A stretch of DNA of 64,000 bases from Mariprofundus sp. (GTDB taxonomy: Bacteria; Pseudomonadota; Zetaproteobacteria; Mariprofundales; Mariprofundaceae). A program made the translations under genes and the position numbers. Below are positions 1 through 10,959 of this stretch, in pieces (within the stretch, counting starts at the first letter, position 1; every line of letters begins with the position of its first letter). The stretch spans positions 1-64,000 of the forward strand of contig JAJFLH010000004.1 of NCBI GenBank assembly GCA_021772775.1. Reading direction: 5' to 3'. A model generated the notes under the pieces. The model saw only the letters and a program-made list of their open reading frames with translations, made no database searches and was not told where the DNA came from.

Positions 1-69
1 AAGCTAAGCTCTTTTGCGCCGATGGTACTGTAGCATTCGCTACGGGAGAGTAGGACGATGCCAGGAATT
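1..69 (+). rRNA. 5S rRNA, 3' part (truncated by window edge)
   Basis: The first ~69 bases read as the 3' half of a bacterial 5S rRNA: the segment around the 'GCGCCGATGGTACTG' core, the 'GGGAGAGTAGG' loop and the final 'ATGCCAGG' strand that closes the molecule. The 5' half lies outside the window. A Rho-independent terminator follows directly, as expected at the end of a 16S-23S-5S operon. The rest of the operon should therefore lie immediately to the left. Confidence 0.9.
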
Positions 70-75
70 TAACCC

Positions 76-118
76 AAAGCCCCCTTGTTGAGAGAAATCT
101 CCAAGGGGGCTTTTTTTA
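76..118 (+). terminator. Rho-independent terminator of the rRNA operon
   Basis: A 10-bp stem (AGCCCCCTTG at 78-87 against CAAGGGGGCT at 102-111) with a ~14-nt loop is followed by a run of T to position 117. It sits just after the 5S end and fits termination of the rRNA operon. Confidence 0.92.
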
Positions 119-212
119 TGCTCGGAACTCAATGATTTGTAAGGGGTGAGCGTCTAATCCCCCCCCCGAACTCAGAATGTGATTCAGGGCTCCTGCCCTT
201 CACCTTTCAGGC

Positions 213-295
213 GAGCCTGTGGCGCGTCCCAATCTGCAATCGTGCAGAATGGTCATGGTGCGCGGATGGTGCTGTAGCATTCGCTGCGGGAGATC
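213..295 (+). pseudogene. Degenerate 5S rRNA-like fragment
   Basis: The stretch 261-293 repeats the 5S core seen at 19-50 with a few changes (GCGCGGATGGTGCTG versus GCGCCGATGGTACTG, then TAGCATTCGCTGCGGGAG versus TAGCATTCGCTACGGGAG). Upstream bases 225-260 align more loosely to the CCCATTCCGAACTCGG part of 5S, and the 3' closing strand is lost. This looks like a decayed second 5S copy downstream of the live one. The core match is seen directly. Extension to the whole 213-295 interval is inference. Confidence 0.6.
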
Positions 296-336
296 TAACG
301 GCTGATGATACGCTAGGATAGTTTAATAGATTGTTT

Positions 337-2358
337 CTACTCCGAACTAAGTACAACGCGGTTACGGCCTGAATTTTTGGCCTGATACAGTGCACGGTCT
401 GCAACAATGAGGAAATGATCAGCGGATTCGGCTTTTGTTTCTGGAATTGAAACAAGGCCGACGGAAATAGTCACTTTTATTGCTACAGATTCATCAATTT
501 TAATACTTAATATCTCTATAGCTGCACGTAAACGTTCTGCCAGAATAAAACCATTCGTACTGTTGGTTTGGGGGAGGATCAATACGAACTCTTCGCCACC
601 ATAGCGGGTAACGATGTCGGTTTCGCGGGAATGTTTTTTGAGTTCATTAGCCAGTTCTATAAGAACCTTATCGCCAGCCGGATGACCATGGATGTCATTC
701 ACATATTTAAAATGATCAATGTCGAGAATGATTAATGAGAGAGGGATATTGTATCGAATACTGCGACGGTATTCGGATTCAAGGCTGCGGTTGAGGTGAC
801 CACGGTTGTATAGGCCCGTTAAAACATCGGTAATCGCCATCTTCTCTAGCTCTTGCTGCATCTGTTTGTGTTCGGTGATATCTCGTACAATGCCTGTAAA
901 CATCCAGTGGTCACCATAGTTTTTGGCACCAACGCAAAGGCTTAATGGGAACAGAGAGCCATCTTTTCTGACCGCCTCAATCTCTTTCGGACAGTCAATA
1001 ATATGAGCTTCGCGGCTTTCTATATATTGTTGGATGTAATTGTCATGTGTGCCTTGATGTGGGGAGGGGGTCAGGATATTGATATCTTTTCCAATGATCT
1101 CTTCCTGCGCATAGCCGAAAATGGCAGTTGCTGCTGGATTAAACGATTCAATGATGCCTCTTTCATCCATGGTGATAATGCCATCAAAGGCGGAGTCGAC
1201 GATCTCTCTAATGCGTTGATCTTTTTGGCGAAGCTTTCTTTGTGCTTGTTCCCTGTGTACCTTTGCATTGGAGGAGATCAATGAATACATGCCCCAAATG
1301 ATTAAGAAAACTAATCCAATGATGATGATAGGTGTGCGTAATCGGGTGCTAATGTCCAGATAAGTCTGCGGTGGAATAAAGGAGACCAATTTCCAGCTAT
1401 AGTTTGATAGGTTTGCATCGCTTTCATCGGGTTTATAAACTTTGTATTGCCCAGAACTTGATTGCCAGCCATTAGCCAGTGGATTGATAGTTGTATAGCT
1501 AAATAGGCCTTGTTCAGTCAGTAGGCGGCCAGTTTTGTGTGTGGAGATCGTTTTCCATTCATTTGGGTAGCGGGATTGAAATGTTAGATTTTTTTTGTCA
1601 GGGAACATAAAGCCCCATTCATCGCGACTATCCAACCCTTTTACCCAATAACCATCCATATTCAGAATCAATGTCTTCCCTGTTGAGTTGATACTAATAT
1701 CTTCAAGTTCATTAAGCAGGTTATGGCCGAGGTAATTGAGAATGATCATTCCCGCTCTTGTTTCAAACTCGTCAAAAATAGGCATGGCAATGCGTAACAT
1801 CGGTTTATGTGGTTGTTCTATGACGCCGTTTTCAATGTTTAGATCAAAGGCGGAAATATATATATGGTTTTTCGCTAGAGTGATTGTCTTGGAGAAGTAA
1901 TAGCGGTCCGCTTTATTTTGTAATTTTTCTTCGGAAACTATTTTTGGATGGCCTTGATTGCGATCAATTCGGATAACCTCTTGACCTTGCATGTCGATAA
2001 ATCGGAGTTGATCGTAACTACCCTTGTGGTCAATGAATGAGCGAAACTCCTGAGTGATATTGTAGAAGTGTCTAATTTCATCGCCATCGGGATCATTAAG
2101 CATTTCGGTAAAATCGGCATGGCCTGATAATACGAGCAGATCTGCAATGATATTATTGAATAGGCGTGAAAAATGTTTTTCCTGTTGCTCTACCACCACT
2201 TTCTCTTCGTGAGTCAGAGTTTCAATAACGCTTATTCGGTCTCTGTCGTAAACAGTGTAAAGAATAATGATTACAAGAACAGCAACTGGAAGGAACAGCG
2301 AAGCTGCTTTTCGGGCGATTGCCCAGTTACTATTGGATTGTTCTAATGCTTGGCTCAT
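337..2358 (-). CDS. Membrane-bound PAS-GGDEF diguanylate cyclase
   Basis: This 673-aa protein probably makes c-di-GMP from two GTP. An N-terminal membrane segment (about 19-40) and a second near 342-362 flank a periplasmic sensor region of roughly 300 residues that looks Cache-like. A cytoplasmic PAS domain (about 380-510) and a GGDEF domain follow. The active-site motif is GGEEF at 587-591, a functional variant in the family. An RETD inhibitory-site motif (RxxD, 578-581) stands five residues upstream, so product feedback inhibition is likely. The gene runs alone, facing the 5S terminator. It is one of two GGDEF proteins in the window and a possible c-di-GMP source for the MshEN glycosyltransferase at 22334. 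The signal it senses cannot be read from the sequence. Confidence 0.9.
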   Translation of the reverse strand: MSQALEQSNSNWAIARKAASLFLPVAVLVIIILYTVYDRDRISVIETLTHEEKVVVEQQEKHFSRLFNNIIADLLVLSGHADFTEMLNDPDGDEIRHFYNITQEFRSFIDHKGSYDQLRFIDMQGQEVIRIDRNQGHPKIVSEEKLQNKADRYYFSKTITLAKNHIYISAFDLNIENGVIEQPHKPMLRIAMPIFDEFETRAGMIILNYLGHNLLNELEDISINSTGKTLILNMDGYWVKGLDSRDEWGFMFPDKKNLTFQSRYPNEWKTISTHKTGRLLTEQGLFSYTTINPLANGWQSSSGQYKVYKPDESDANLSNYSWKLVSFIPPQTYLDISTRLRTPIIIIGLVFLIIWGMYSLISSNAKVHREQAQRKLRQKDQRIREIVDSAFDGIITMDERGIIESFNPAATAIFGYAQEEIIGKDINILTPSPHQGTHDNYIQQYIESREAHIIDCPKEIEAVRKDGSLFPLSLCVGAKNYGDHWMFTGIVRDITEHKQMQQELEKMAITDVLTGLYNRGHLNRSLESEYRRSIRYNIPLSLIILDIDHFKYVNDIHGHPAGDKVLIELANELKKHSRETDIVTRYGGEEFVLILPQTNSTNGFILAERLRAAIEILSIKIDESVAIKVTISVGLVSIPETKAESADHFLIVADRALYQAKNSGRNRVVLSSE

Positions 2359-2801
2359 GGTGAATGCACCAAATGGCGAGCCATACTTATGACAGTAGAT
2401 ACAATAAGATCGTCATTTTTGTGATGATGCATGTTCATGATAAATGAATGTTTGCTTTTAGTTTATCGGCGAAATGCAGTTGATTTTGCAGCCTTACTGG
2501 GTAATGCAGGTAGATAGCAGTTGTGAAGGTTTCACATTGTTCATCTGTTTTTTTCATTTAAAGCTCTTTGTTGCCAGATCATTTGAATAACGCTTTGGCT
2601 TTAAGCGGATGCGATAGCATACAGAGCTATAGAAGACGTGAATTTTGGGATGATTGGACATATTGGAGTAACAAGCACATTTAGTGCCACTAAATTTTGA
2701 TCAGGATAAAAAAATTCTCCAATTTTGTGGCTCGATAAACACTATTGAAATTGCACGCAAAGGTTTAAACTTATCTGGTTACTGAAGTCGTGGAGGTTGT
2801 A
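2359..2801. other. Divergent intergenic region between the cyclase and ppsA
   Basis: This gap of about 440 bp lies between two divergent genes, so it should hold both promoters. I see no open reading frame of interest. The one clear structure is a palindrome, ATTTAGTG-C-CACTAAAT at 2679-2695, some 105 bp before the ppsA start, which could be an operator. A convincing -35/-10 pair was not identified. Confidence 0.5.
2679..2695. promoter_or_regulatory. Palindrome upstream of ppsA, possible operator
   Basis: Perfect 8-bp inverted repeat with a 1-nt centre (ATTTAGTG C CACTAAAT), AT-rich and without a T tract, so not a terminator. The position, ~105 bp upstream of the ppsA start in a divergent region, suits a dimeric regulator. 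The regulator is unknown. Confidence 0.35.
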
Positions 2802-5198
2802 ATGAAATATATACGCTTCTTTGAGGCACTTGGCCTGGGTGATGTGGGCTTGGTTGGTGGAAAAAACGCATCTCTTGGAGAGATGTACTGTAAGTTAACT
2901 GAGAAGGGCATCAAAATTCCCAACGGCTTTGCCACTACCTCCGATGCCTATTGGCATTATATAGAATATAACAATCTGACCGATGAAATTGCATCCATAC
3001 TTGCAGGCCTTGATACGAGTGATATGAAGATGCTGGAGCTGTGTGGACATCATTTGCGCTGTATTATTGCCCATGCCGAGATGCCGGATGACCTTGAAGC
3101 CGAAATCATCGATGCTTATGGGCAGTTGATGAAGCTGTATGATGAGCAGCCGTTGGCAGTCTCCGTACGTAGCTCTGCAACTGCTGAGGATCTGCCTGAA
3201 GCCTCATTTGCCGGTCAGCAGGAGAGTTATCTCAATGTGTGCGGCAGCTCCCACGTGGTTGAGCATGTCAAAAAGGTCTATGCCTCGCTGTTTACCAATC
3301 GTGCAATCTCATATCGTGTTGACAAGGGCTTCGATCATATGAAGGTGGCACTTTCAGCCGGTGTTCAGAAGATGGTTCGCAGTGATTTAGCTTCGGCAGG
3401 GGTGATGTTTTCCATTGATACGGAGAGCGGCTTTAAGGATGCTGTATTTATTACCGGTGCTTATGGTCTGGGTGAAAATGTAGTGCAGGGAACTGTTCGC
3501 CCGGATGAGGCTTATGTGTTCAAGCCATTGTTAAAAGAGGGATATAAGTCACTGCTTGGTCGTACGTTGGGTGAAAAAGCACAGAAGATGATCTATAGCG
3601 ATTCATTGAAGCAGAGTACTAAAAACGTCCATGTGCCGCTTGAAGAGCAGCGCGTATATTGCTTGAGTGAAGATGAACTGATTCAACTGGCAGAGTACGC
3701 GGTGACTATCGAAGAGCATTATTCACAGCTGGCCGGTTTTTTGCAGCCGATGGATATCGAATGGGCCAAAGATGGCATCAGTGGTGAACTGTTTATTGTA
3801 CAAGCCAGACCTGAGACGGTGCATTCGCAGCGTGACCGTAACCTGATTGAATTTTACAAGCTTGAGGATATTTCTCAAATCCTTGCTCAGGGCAAAAGTG
3901 TAGGAGGGAAGATCACCACCGGGCGCGCGCGCATTATCAAGGATGTTTCCGGTATTGGTGAACTCAAGCCCGATGAGGTCTTGATTACGGATATGACCGA
4001 CCCTGATTGGGAGCCGATCATGAAGAGTGCGGCTGCTATTGTGACCAATCGCGGTGGGCGTACTTGCCATGCCGCCATTATATCGCGTGAACTTGGTCTG
4101 CCTGCTGTGGTAGGGACTGGCAGTGCTACGGCATCAATTCGTGATGGGGATTGGGTTACCGTATCCTGTGCGGAAGGTGAGAGCGGCTATGTTTATGCCG
4201 GAGTACTAAAGTACCATGTTCATAAGCTTAATGTCGGTCACCTGCAACGTCCGAAAACCAAAATTATGATGAACGTGGCCAGTCCTGATCGAGCTTTTAG
4301 CTTCAGTGCGATTCCTAATGATGGTGTGGGCTTGGCGCGTCTGGAGTTTATTATCAACAGTAGTATCGGTGTTCATCCCAATGCTATTTTGGCGTTTGAT
4401 AAAATAGTCAGTGCTAAAGTGAAACGGGAGATTATTGAACGCTCTTCTGCTTATGATTCGCCAATCGATTTCTATGTGAAAAAACTGGCAGAGGGTGTTT
4501 CGACTATTGCGGCGGCTTTTTATCCCTCGAAAGTGATTTTTCGCATGTCTGATTTTAAATCAAATGAATATGCCAAGTTGCTCGGAGGTAAACCGTTTGA
4601 ACCGAAAGAGCGTAATCCGATGATCGGTTTTCGTGGTGCTTCTCGTTATTACTCAGATGCTTTTAGGGATGCATTCGCTCTGGAGTGTAAGGCTATGTCT
4701 ATGGTGCGCGAGCAGAAGGGGTTGAGGAACATCTGTCTGATGATTCCTTTTACACGTACGCCGGATGAAGGGCGACGGGTACTGGATCTGATGGCAGAGC
4801 ATGGTTTGAAACGTGGTGAAAATGGTTTGGAGATCTATGTGATGTGTGAAATTCCAGCCAATGTGATTGCAGCAGATGCTTTCCTGGATGTTTTCGATGG
4901 TTTTTCAATTGGCTCCAATGATTTAACCCAACTTACTTTGGGTGTAGATCGCGATTCAGCACTGGTTGCCCATGTTTTTGATGAACGTGATCCAGCGGTG
5001 TTGGAGATGCTTCAAATGGCTATCGTAGCTTGTAGGCGGCGAGGTAAATATATTGGCATCTGTGGGCAGGCCCCGTCGGACTATCCAGAAATTGCTGATT
5101 TTCTTGTGCGCCAAGGCATTGAATCGATGTCGTTGAATCCAGATAGTGTGCTGGAGGCTACCATCCGGATTCTTGAGGTTGAGAAGGAGAAACGTTGA
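2802..5198 (+). CDS. ppsA: Phosphoenolpyruvate synthase (pyruvate, water dikinase)
   Basis: Makes PEP, AMP and phosphate from pyruvate, ATP and water, feeding gluconeogenesis in an autotroph. The ATP-grasp domain is at the N-terminus (GGKNASLGEM near 20-30, SVRSSATAEDLPEASFAGQQE near 110-130). The swivelling phosphohistidine domain has GGRTCHAAI with His423. The C-terminal TIM barrel ends with GICGQAPSD and Cys754. These residues sit within three positions of the E. coli catalytic His and Cys, which supports the start. ATG 2802 is preferred over the in-frame GTG at 2790 because GGAG lies at 2792-2795, six bases before it. The 798-aa length is normal. The gene is monocistronic, with an inverted repeat downstream at 5267-5319. 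Confidence 0.95.
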   Translation: MKYIRFFEALGLGDVGLVGGKNASLGEMYCKLTEKGIKIPNGFATTSDAYWHYIEYNNLTDEIASILAGLDTSDMKMLELCGHHLRCIIAHAEMPDDLEAEIIDAYGQLMKLYDEQPLAVSVRSSATAEDLPEASFAGQQESYLNVCGSSHVVEHVKKVYASLFTNRAISYRVDKGFDHMKVALSAGVQKMVRSDLASAGVMFSIDTESGFKDAVFITGAYGLGENVVQGTVRPDEAYVFKPLLKEGYKSLLGRTLGEKAQKMIYSDSLKQSTKNVHVPLEEQRVYCLSEDELIQLAEYAVTIEEHYSQLAGFLQPMDIEWAKDGISGELFIVQARPETVHSQRDRNLIEFYKLEDISQILAQGKSVGGKITTGRARIIKDVSGIGELKPDEVLITDMTDPDWEPIMKSAAAIVTNRGGRTCHAAIISRELGLPAVVGTGSATASIRDGDWVTVSCAEGESGYVYAGVLKYHVHKLNVGHLQRPKTKIMMNVASPDRAFSFSAIPNDGVGLARLEFIINSSIGVHPNAILAFDKIVSAKVKREIIERSSAYDSPIDFYVKKLAEGVSTIAAAFYPSKVIFRMSDFKSNEYAKLLGGKPFEPKERNPMIGFRGASRYYSDAFRDAFALECKAMSMVREQKGLRNICLMIPFTRTPDEGRRVLDLMAEHGLKRGENGLEIYVMCEIPANVIAADAFLDVFDGFSIGSNDLTQLTLGVDRDSALVAHVFDERDPAVLEMLQMAIVACRRRGKYIGICGQAPSDYPEIADFLVRQGIESMSLNPDSVLEATIRILEVEKEKR

Positions 5199-5266
5199 TC
5201 CATACCGCTGCATTGATTGCAGATGAAGGAGCTATGCTTCAAGCTGCGCAAAATTAGAAAACAAGA

Positions 5267-5319
5267 GGGCTATTCTTGAAGTCGATTTCATTCACTTTGC
5301 CCATCTCTTTGAATAGCCC
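5267..5319. repeat. Inverted repeat downstream of ppsA
   Basis: GGGCTATTC (5267-5275) and GAATAGCCC (5311-5319) are exact inverted repeats separated by ~35 nt. No T tract follows, so this is not a classical terminator. It may act as an RNA 3'-end structure. Confidence 0.4.
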
Positions 5320-5367
5320 AATAGCATATAGCAATATAGCCTGTTTAATATCTCAGTGAGGATACAG

Positions 5368-5658
5368 ATGAAAAAAGTATTTAATTTAAGCCATCCGAAA
5401 AAGAAGTTCGCCAGACTTGTGGACTCTGTAAGGAGCGATGTTAAAAAGTACCTCAAAAGAGAACGCAATAAGGAACTACCTGAAGGTGTGGATTATTGGG
5501 ATTTCGACTGCAAGTTTGGGCCAAATGCTGAAGAGGCGAAGGTGGTTCATGTGTCTGGAATAGGCAAAGCTATTGATGAAGGCGAAAGACAAGAGTTGAC
5601 GTCGTTCTATGTAGAGATTCTGGCCAAACCAGGCCATAGATTGAATCAGTCAAACTGA
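5368..5658 (+). CDS. DUF6172-type small conserved protein
   Basis: A 96-residue basic cytosolic protein that fits, from memory, the DUF6172 family. It has a lysine-rich N-terminus (LSHPKKK), a central ELPEGVDYWDFDCKFG block and a C-terminal FYVEILAKPGHR block. Function is unknown. ATG 5368 is chosen over GTG 5356 because GAGG at 5358-5361 is a correctly spaced ribosome-binding site. No membrane segment or signal peptide is seen. It stands alone between ppsA and thiC, and the neighbours give no functional hint. Confidence 0.75.
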   Translation: MKKVFNLSHPKKKFARLVDSVRSDVKKYLKRERNKELPEGVDYWDFDCKFGPNAEEAKVVHVSGIGKAIDEGERQELTSFYVEILAKPGHRLNQSN

Positions 5659-5857
5659 TTGTAGGATAAACCGAATAGAGAAGGTATGGCTGTGAAAAGC
5701 TTATGCCTTTTTGTTGTTTTCTTTTGCGAGCATGTTTTTGAGCCCGTTACTTCGTTTGGAGATTGAACGAAGTCATTATTGAGCACAAGTTTTTAAGGGA
5801 TATTGGGTGATAGATAGATCTCCTATGCCCTACTGTCTTACTTGGTTATAGTTACGC

Positions 5858-7755
<1,898 letters not shown>

Positions 7756-7794
7756 TAAGCTGGATCACTAGCTGCTTTCCCGAGGGTTACGTTA

Positions 7795-7830
7795 ATAAAT
7801 GCTCACTTACAAAAGTAAGTGAGCATTTAT
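7795..7830. terminator. Long perfect hairpin after thiC
   Basis: A 16-bp perfect stem (ATAAATGCTCACTTAC at 7795-7810, complement at 7815-7830) closes on an AAAA loop. The following bases (GTTTCC) are only weakly T-rich, but the stem itself ends A/T-rich on both sides. It probably ends the thiC transcript or insulates the CBS gene. Confidence 0.65.
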
Positions 7831-7925
7831 GTTTCCGGTTTCGATAAAACCAATAACAAGAAGAGCAGGGAACGCAATAAATTAAACGATGAAACTTTGA
7901 GATATATTGAATTGATCATCATGGA

Positions 7926-7953
7926 TTTACGTGGCGATAATTTATTGTATAAT
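7926..7953 (+). promoter_or_regulatory. Candidate sigma-70 promoter of the CBS-tsaE pair
   Basis: TTTACG (7926-7931), a 16-nt spacer and a consensus TATAAT (7948-7953) lie ~58 bp upstream of the ATG at 8011. The -10 box is perfect and the -35 box matches 4 of 6. Fits a vegetative promoter. Confidence 0.55.
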
Positions 7954-8010
7954 AGATTGATAGTCGGCGATGCTTAATGTGTGCATTACCCACAACTCAG
8001 GAGGTCTCTT

Positions 8011-8481
8011 ATGTCGTATTCCAAGGTTTTTGCGCGTGATATTATGAATAGCTCACCACCCCATTGCCATATGGATATGTCGGTGGAAGAGGTAGCCAAG
8101 CGATTCGCTGAAGAAGATGTGACAGGAATGCTGGTAGTGGATGATGATCGTTTGCTTTTGGGGGTAATTACTGAAGGTGATTTGATTGATCAACAGCGTA
8201 ACTTACATGTGCCAACTGCGATTGCTCTGTTCGATATGGTGATTCCAGTAGGCGAAGCGAAATTTGAAGAAGAGCTTATGAATATGCAGGCCATGATAGT
8301 GGGTGATTTGGTACAAGCCGATGTCGTTTCAGTGACTACCGATGTCAATTTGAGTGAGATCTCCAGTATTATGAGTGATAATCATGTACACCATTTGCCT
8401 GTTCTGGATGTGGCTGGAGATACCGTGGTTGGAATGATCTGCAAACATGATGTGATTAAGGCGCTGGTTGCTCACCGATAA
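8011..8481 (+). CDS. CBS-domain pair protein
   Basis: A 156-aa stand-alone Bateman module. Two CBS motifs (about 5-60 and 90-150) show the usual 'ARDIMNSSPPHC...GMLVVDDD.LLGVITEGDLI' and 'VVSVTTDVNLSEISSIMSDNHVHHLPVLD..GMICKHDV' pattern. Such modules bind adenosine nucleotides and act as energy sensors, but the partner here is unknown. ATG 8011 is chosen because AGGAGGT lies just upstream; the longer reading from GTG 7981 lacks this. The gene overlaps tsaE by 14 bp, so the two are probably translationally coupled. Confidence 0.88.
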   Translation: MSYSKVFARDIMNSSPPHCHMDMSVEEVAKRFAEEDVTGMLVVDDDRLLLGVITEGDLIDQQRNLHVPTAIALFDMVIPVGEAKFEEELMNMQAMIVGDLVQADVVSVTTDVNLSEISSIMSDNHVHHLPVLDVAGDTVVGMICKHDVIKALVAHR

Positions 8482-8941
8482 TCCATTGAGGTTTTTATCC
8501 CGTAACGAAACAGAAACGATTGAAATTGCCAAAGACTTTGCTGCATCGCTCCGAGTGGGTGATGTAGTGGCCTTGTCGGGGGAGTTGGGAGCCGGTAAGA
8601 GTGTCTTTTGTCGTGCTGTTATGCGCGCTCTGGGGGTTGTTGATGAGGCGCTGCCTAGTCCAACATTCTCAATTATTCAAGAATATGATGCTGCCAATGG
8701 TATTGCAGGGGAGCATCGTCGGGTGACGCATATGGATTGGTACAGACTCGGTGATGCGGATGAAATTGAGATGCTCGGCATACGTGACTATTTTCAAGTC
8801 CCATGGATTTGTTTGATTGAATGGGCAGAGCGAGCCGATGGGCTGCTATCTGACGAGACAATACGTGTTCATATTAGTTGTGTCGCCAATGATATGGAAG
8901 CGCGTTTGGTAGAGATTACAGGCGAGAAACCTCAGAATTAA
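8468..8941 (+). CDS. tsaE: tRNA threonylcarbamoyladenosine biosynthesis ATPase TsaE
   Basis: P-loop ATPase that works with TsaB and TsaD to install t6A at position 37 of ANN-decoding tRNAs. Walker A is GELGAGKS at 38-45. The SPTFSIIQEY block, the HMDWYRL block and LIEWAER near 120 are all characteristic of TsaE. The 157-aa length is typical. The start appears to be TTG 8468, inside the CBS gene. Its stop lies in a TTAA palindrome shared with the convergent carbonic anhydrase gene. Confidence 0.93.
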   Translation: MLTDNPLRFLSRNETETIEIAKDFAASLRVGDVVALSGELGAGKSVFCRAVMRALGVVDEALPSPTFSIIQEYDAANGIAGEHRRVTHMDWYRLGDADEIEMLGIRDYFQVPWICLIEWAERADGLLSDETIRVHISCVANDMEARLVEITGEKPQN

Positions 8942-9573
8942 TCGGAGAAGGCCTCTCCATAACAGGCTTCCCACTCTTCCTGGCTTCGAAATTCGATGCC
9001 TAATTGTTTCAAGTGACCATCATGAATATCGAAAATCAGGCCGGTCACGCATACGTCCTGACCGCGTTTCCATGCTTCGCGTACAATGGTGTTGCGACAA
9101 ATATTGTGCACTTGGGCTTCAACATTGAGTTCAGCCAAACGATTGGCTCGACCTTCTTTCGGAAGCTTCTTTAGCTCTTTGGCATGCCGATTGAAAACAA
9201 AGCGCACCTGATCAAGCCATAAATCAACCGGTTGAATGCCACTGTGTTCGAGAGCAGCATGAATACCACCGCAACCATAATGACCACAAACGATAATATT
9301 GGGTACTTTAAGCACATCAATGGCATATTCGAGTACTGCCATTGAATTTAGATCATTGGTAGCAAAGATGTTGGCCACATTGCGATGTACAAATAACGAT
9401 CCCATCGGTAAACCACCAAGTTTATCTGGTCCGACACGAGCATCAGAACAGCCAATCCATAGCGTTTCAGGTGATTGGGCTCGTGCAATCGTTTTAAAGA
9501 AGTCAGGCTTATCTCGTGTGACCTCAGCGGCCCAAGAGTGATTGTAAGCAATCATTTTTTTGATGAATGGCAT
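8938..9573 (-). CDS. can: Beta-class carbonic anhydrase
   Basis: Zinc enzyme interconverting CO2 and bicarbonate, supplying carboxylases in the cytosol. Zinc ligands and the catalytic dyad are visible at Cys42 and Asp44 (IGCSDARV), His98 and Cys101 (CGHYGCGG). These numbers equal those I recall for E. coli Can, which supports the annotated start. The 211-aa length is typical. It converges on tsaE, sharing the TTAA at 8938-8941. A role in autotrophic carbon supply is inference. Confidence 0.95.
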   Translation of the reverse strand: MPFIKKMIAYNHSWAAEVTRDKPDFFKTIARAQSPETLWIGCSDARVGPDKLGGLPMGSLFVHRNVANIFATNDLNSMAVLEYAIDVLKVPNIIVCGHYGCGGIHAALEHSGIQPVDLWLDQVRFVFNRHAKELKKLPKEGRANRLAELNVEAQVHNICRNTIVREAWKRGQDVCVTGLIFDIHDGHLKQLGIEFRSQEEWEACYGEAFSD

Positions 9574-9647
9574 GCTGAAAGACTAGACGTCTGCCGCAAG
9601 GTGGGGAAGTGAAAACAGCATGGATTGAATCGTTAAGGCACACAAAG

Positions 9648-10784
9648 CTAAATAGACAATTCCAAACCACTATCTTTATTGCCGTTCTCTGCCTGCTTAT
9701 TGGGTGTGTTATCAATTGATTCTATCTTCATTTTGAGGCGCAGGTTATTGGCCGAATCGGCATTTCTGAGCGCTTCTACATCAGTGATCTTGCCGTCTTT
9801 CCATAATTCATACAGGGCTTGATCAAAGGTGCGCATGCCATATTGGCCGCTATCCTCCATTGTCTCTTTGATGGCGCTGACATCGCCTTTGAGAATCTGA
9901 TCGGACAGGCGTGGTGTGTTGATCATAATTTCGATGGCGGCGGCACGTTTACCATCAACTGTTTTGACCAGTCGCTGTGATAAAATAGCACGTAGATTGA
10001 GGGCCAGATTCATATATACCTGTGAATGCTGTTCCTCCGGGAAGAAGTTGATAATGCGCTCCAAGGCTTGATTGGCATTGTTAGCGTGCAGGGTGGCCAT
10101 GGCCAGATGCCCAGTTTCAGCAAAAGAGATGGCGTGTTCCATCGTTTCGCGTTCACGAATCTCCCCAAGAAGTATGACATCAGGTGCTTGTCTGAGGGTG
10201 TTTTTTAACGCTGCCCGGAATGAGGCCGTGTCGGAGCCCACTTCGCGTTGAGATACAAAACATTTTTTGTGGGTGTGCATGAATTCAACCGGGTCTTCAA
10301 TGGTGATGATATGGCCGGCTTGATTGCTATTGCGCCAGTCGACCAGTGCGGCCAGAGATGTGGATTTCCCCGACCCTGTCGCACCAACCATGAGTACTAA
10401 ACCACGCTTGCTCATAGCAATATCTTTGAAAATATCAGGCAGTTTTAAATCATTGAGCGAAGGTATTTCAGTGGTGATTTGGCGAATAACCATGCCAACG
10501 GAACCACGTTGGCGATATACATTGACACGAAAACGACCTAAACCAGTCACTGCGGCCGATAGGTTCATCTCCATTTCTGTGGCAAATTCGGTTTTTTGTT
10601 TCTCATTCATCAGCCCATTGGCTAACTTTTCGATGATGGCCGGGTTTATGGCATGTTCTCCTAAGCGAAGAATTACACCGTTGATGCGGTAACCCGGTGG
10701 TGCTCCAGCCATTAAATAGAGGTCAGATGCATCTTTATCTACCATTACCTGTAGTAATTGTTTGATTGAAATATCATCGTTCAT
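9648..10784 (-). CDS. pilU: Type IV pilus retraction ATPase PilU
   Basis: Hexameric PilT-family ATPase that assists retraction of type IV pili. Walker A GATGSGKST, an Asp box (IITIEDPVEF), Walker B (VILLGEIRERETM) and the His box (HLAMATLHANNANQALERI) are present. PilU-like features are the 'ADSANNLRL' C-terminus and the 'MTKRG'-like AMSKRGLVLM block. ATG 10784 is preferred over ATG 10796, because the GGAG overlapping the upstream codon is spaced for 10784. PilT itself is not in the window. A short C-terminal tail after ADSANNLRL is asparagine-rich and variable. Confidence 0.9.
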   Translation of the reverse strand: MNDDISIKQLLQVMVDKDASDLYLMAGAPPGYRINGVILRLGEHAINPAIIEKLANGLMNEKQKTEFATEMEMNLSAAVTGLGRFRVNVYRQRGSVGMVIRQITTEIPSLNDLKLPDIFKDIAMSKRGLVLMVGATGSGKSTSLAALVDWRNSNQAGHIITIEDPVEFMHTHKKCFVSQREVGSDTASFRAALKNTLRQAPDVILLGEIRERETMEHAISFAETGHLAMATLHANNANQALERIINFFPEEQHSQVYMNLALNLRAILSQRLVKTVDGKRAAAIEIMINTPRLSDQILKGDVSAIKETMEDSGQYGMRTFDQALYELWKDGKITDVEALRNADSANNLRLKMKIESIDNTPNKQAENGNKDSGLELSI

Positions 10785-10959
10785 CATCTGCTCCATTTAT
10801 CGCGTGGCAATGCAATGATGGGTAGCAAAACGTATACCAAAACGAGAAACGTTTTAAGGTGCCGGCTTGGAGTCGTGTAAATCCGCTAACTTACAGATTG
10901 TTATTGGGGCTGATGAAGCTTGTTTATTTGTGGCAGTGGCAGACGCTGTGGAGAGCCTG

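Noticed and set aside
1003-1284. 93-aa open frame antisense to the diguanylate cyclase
   Set aside because: Lies fully within a well-supported cyclase gene on the other strand; shadow frame.
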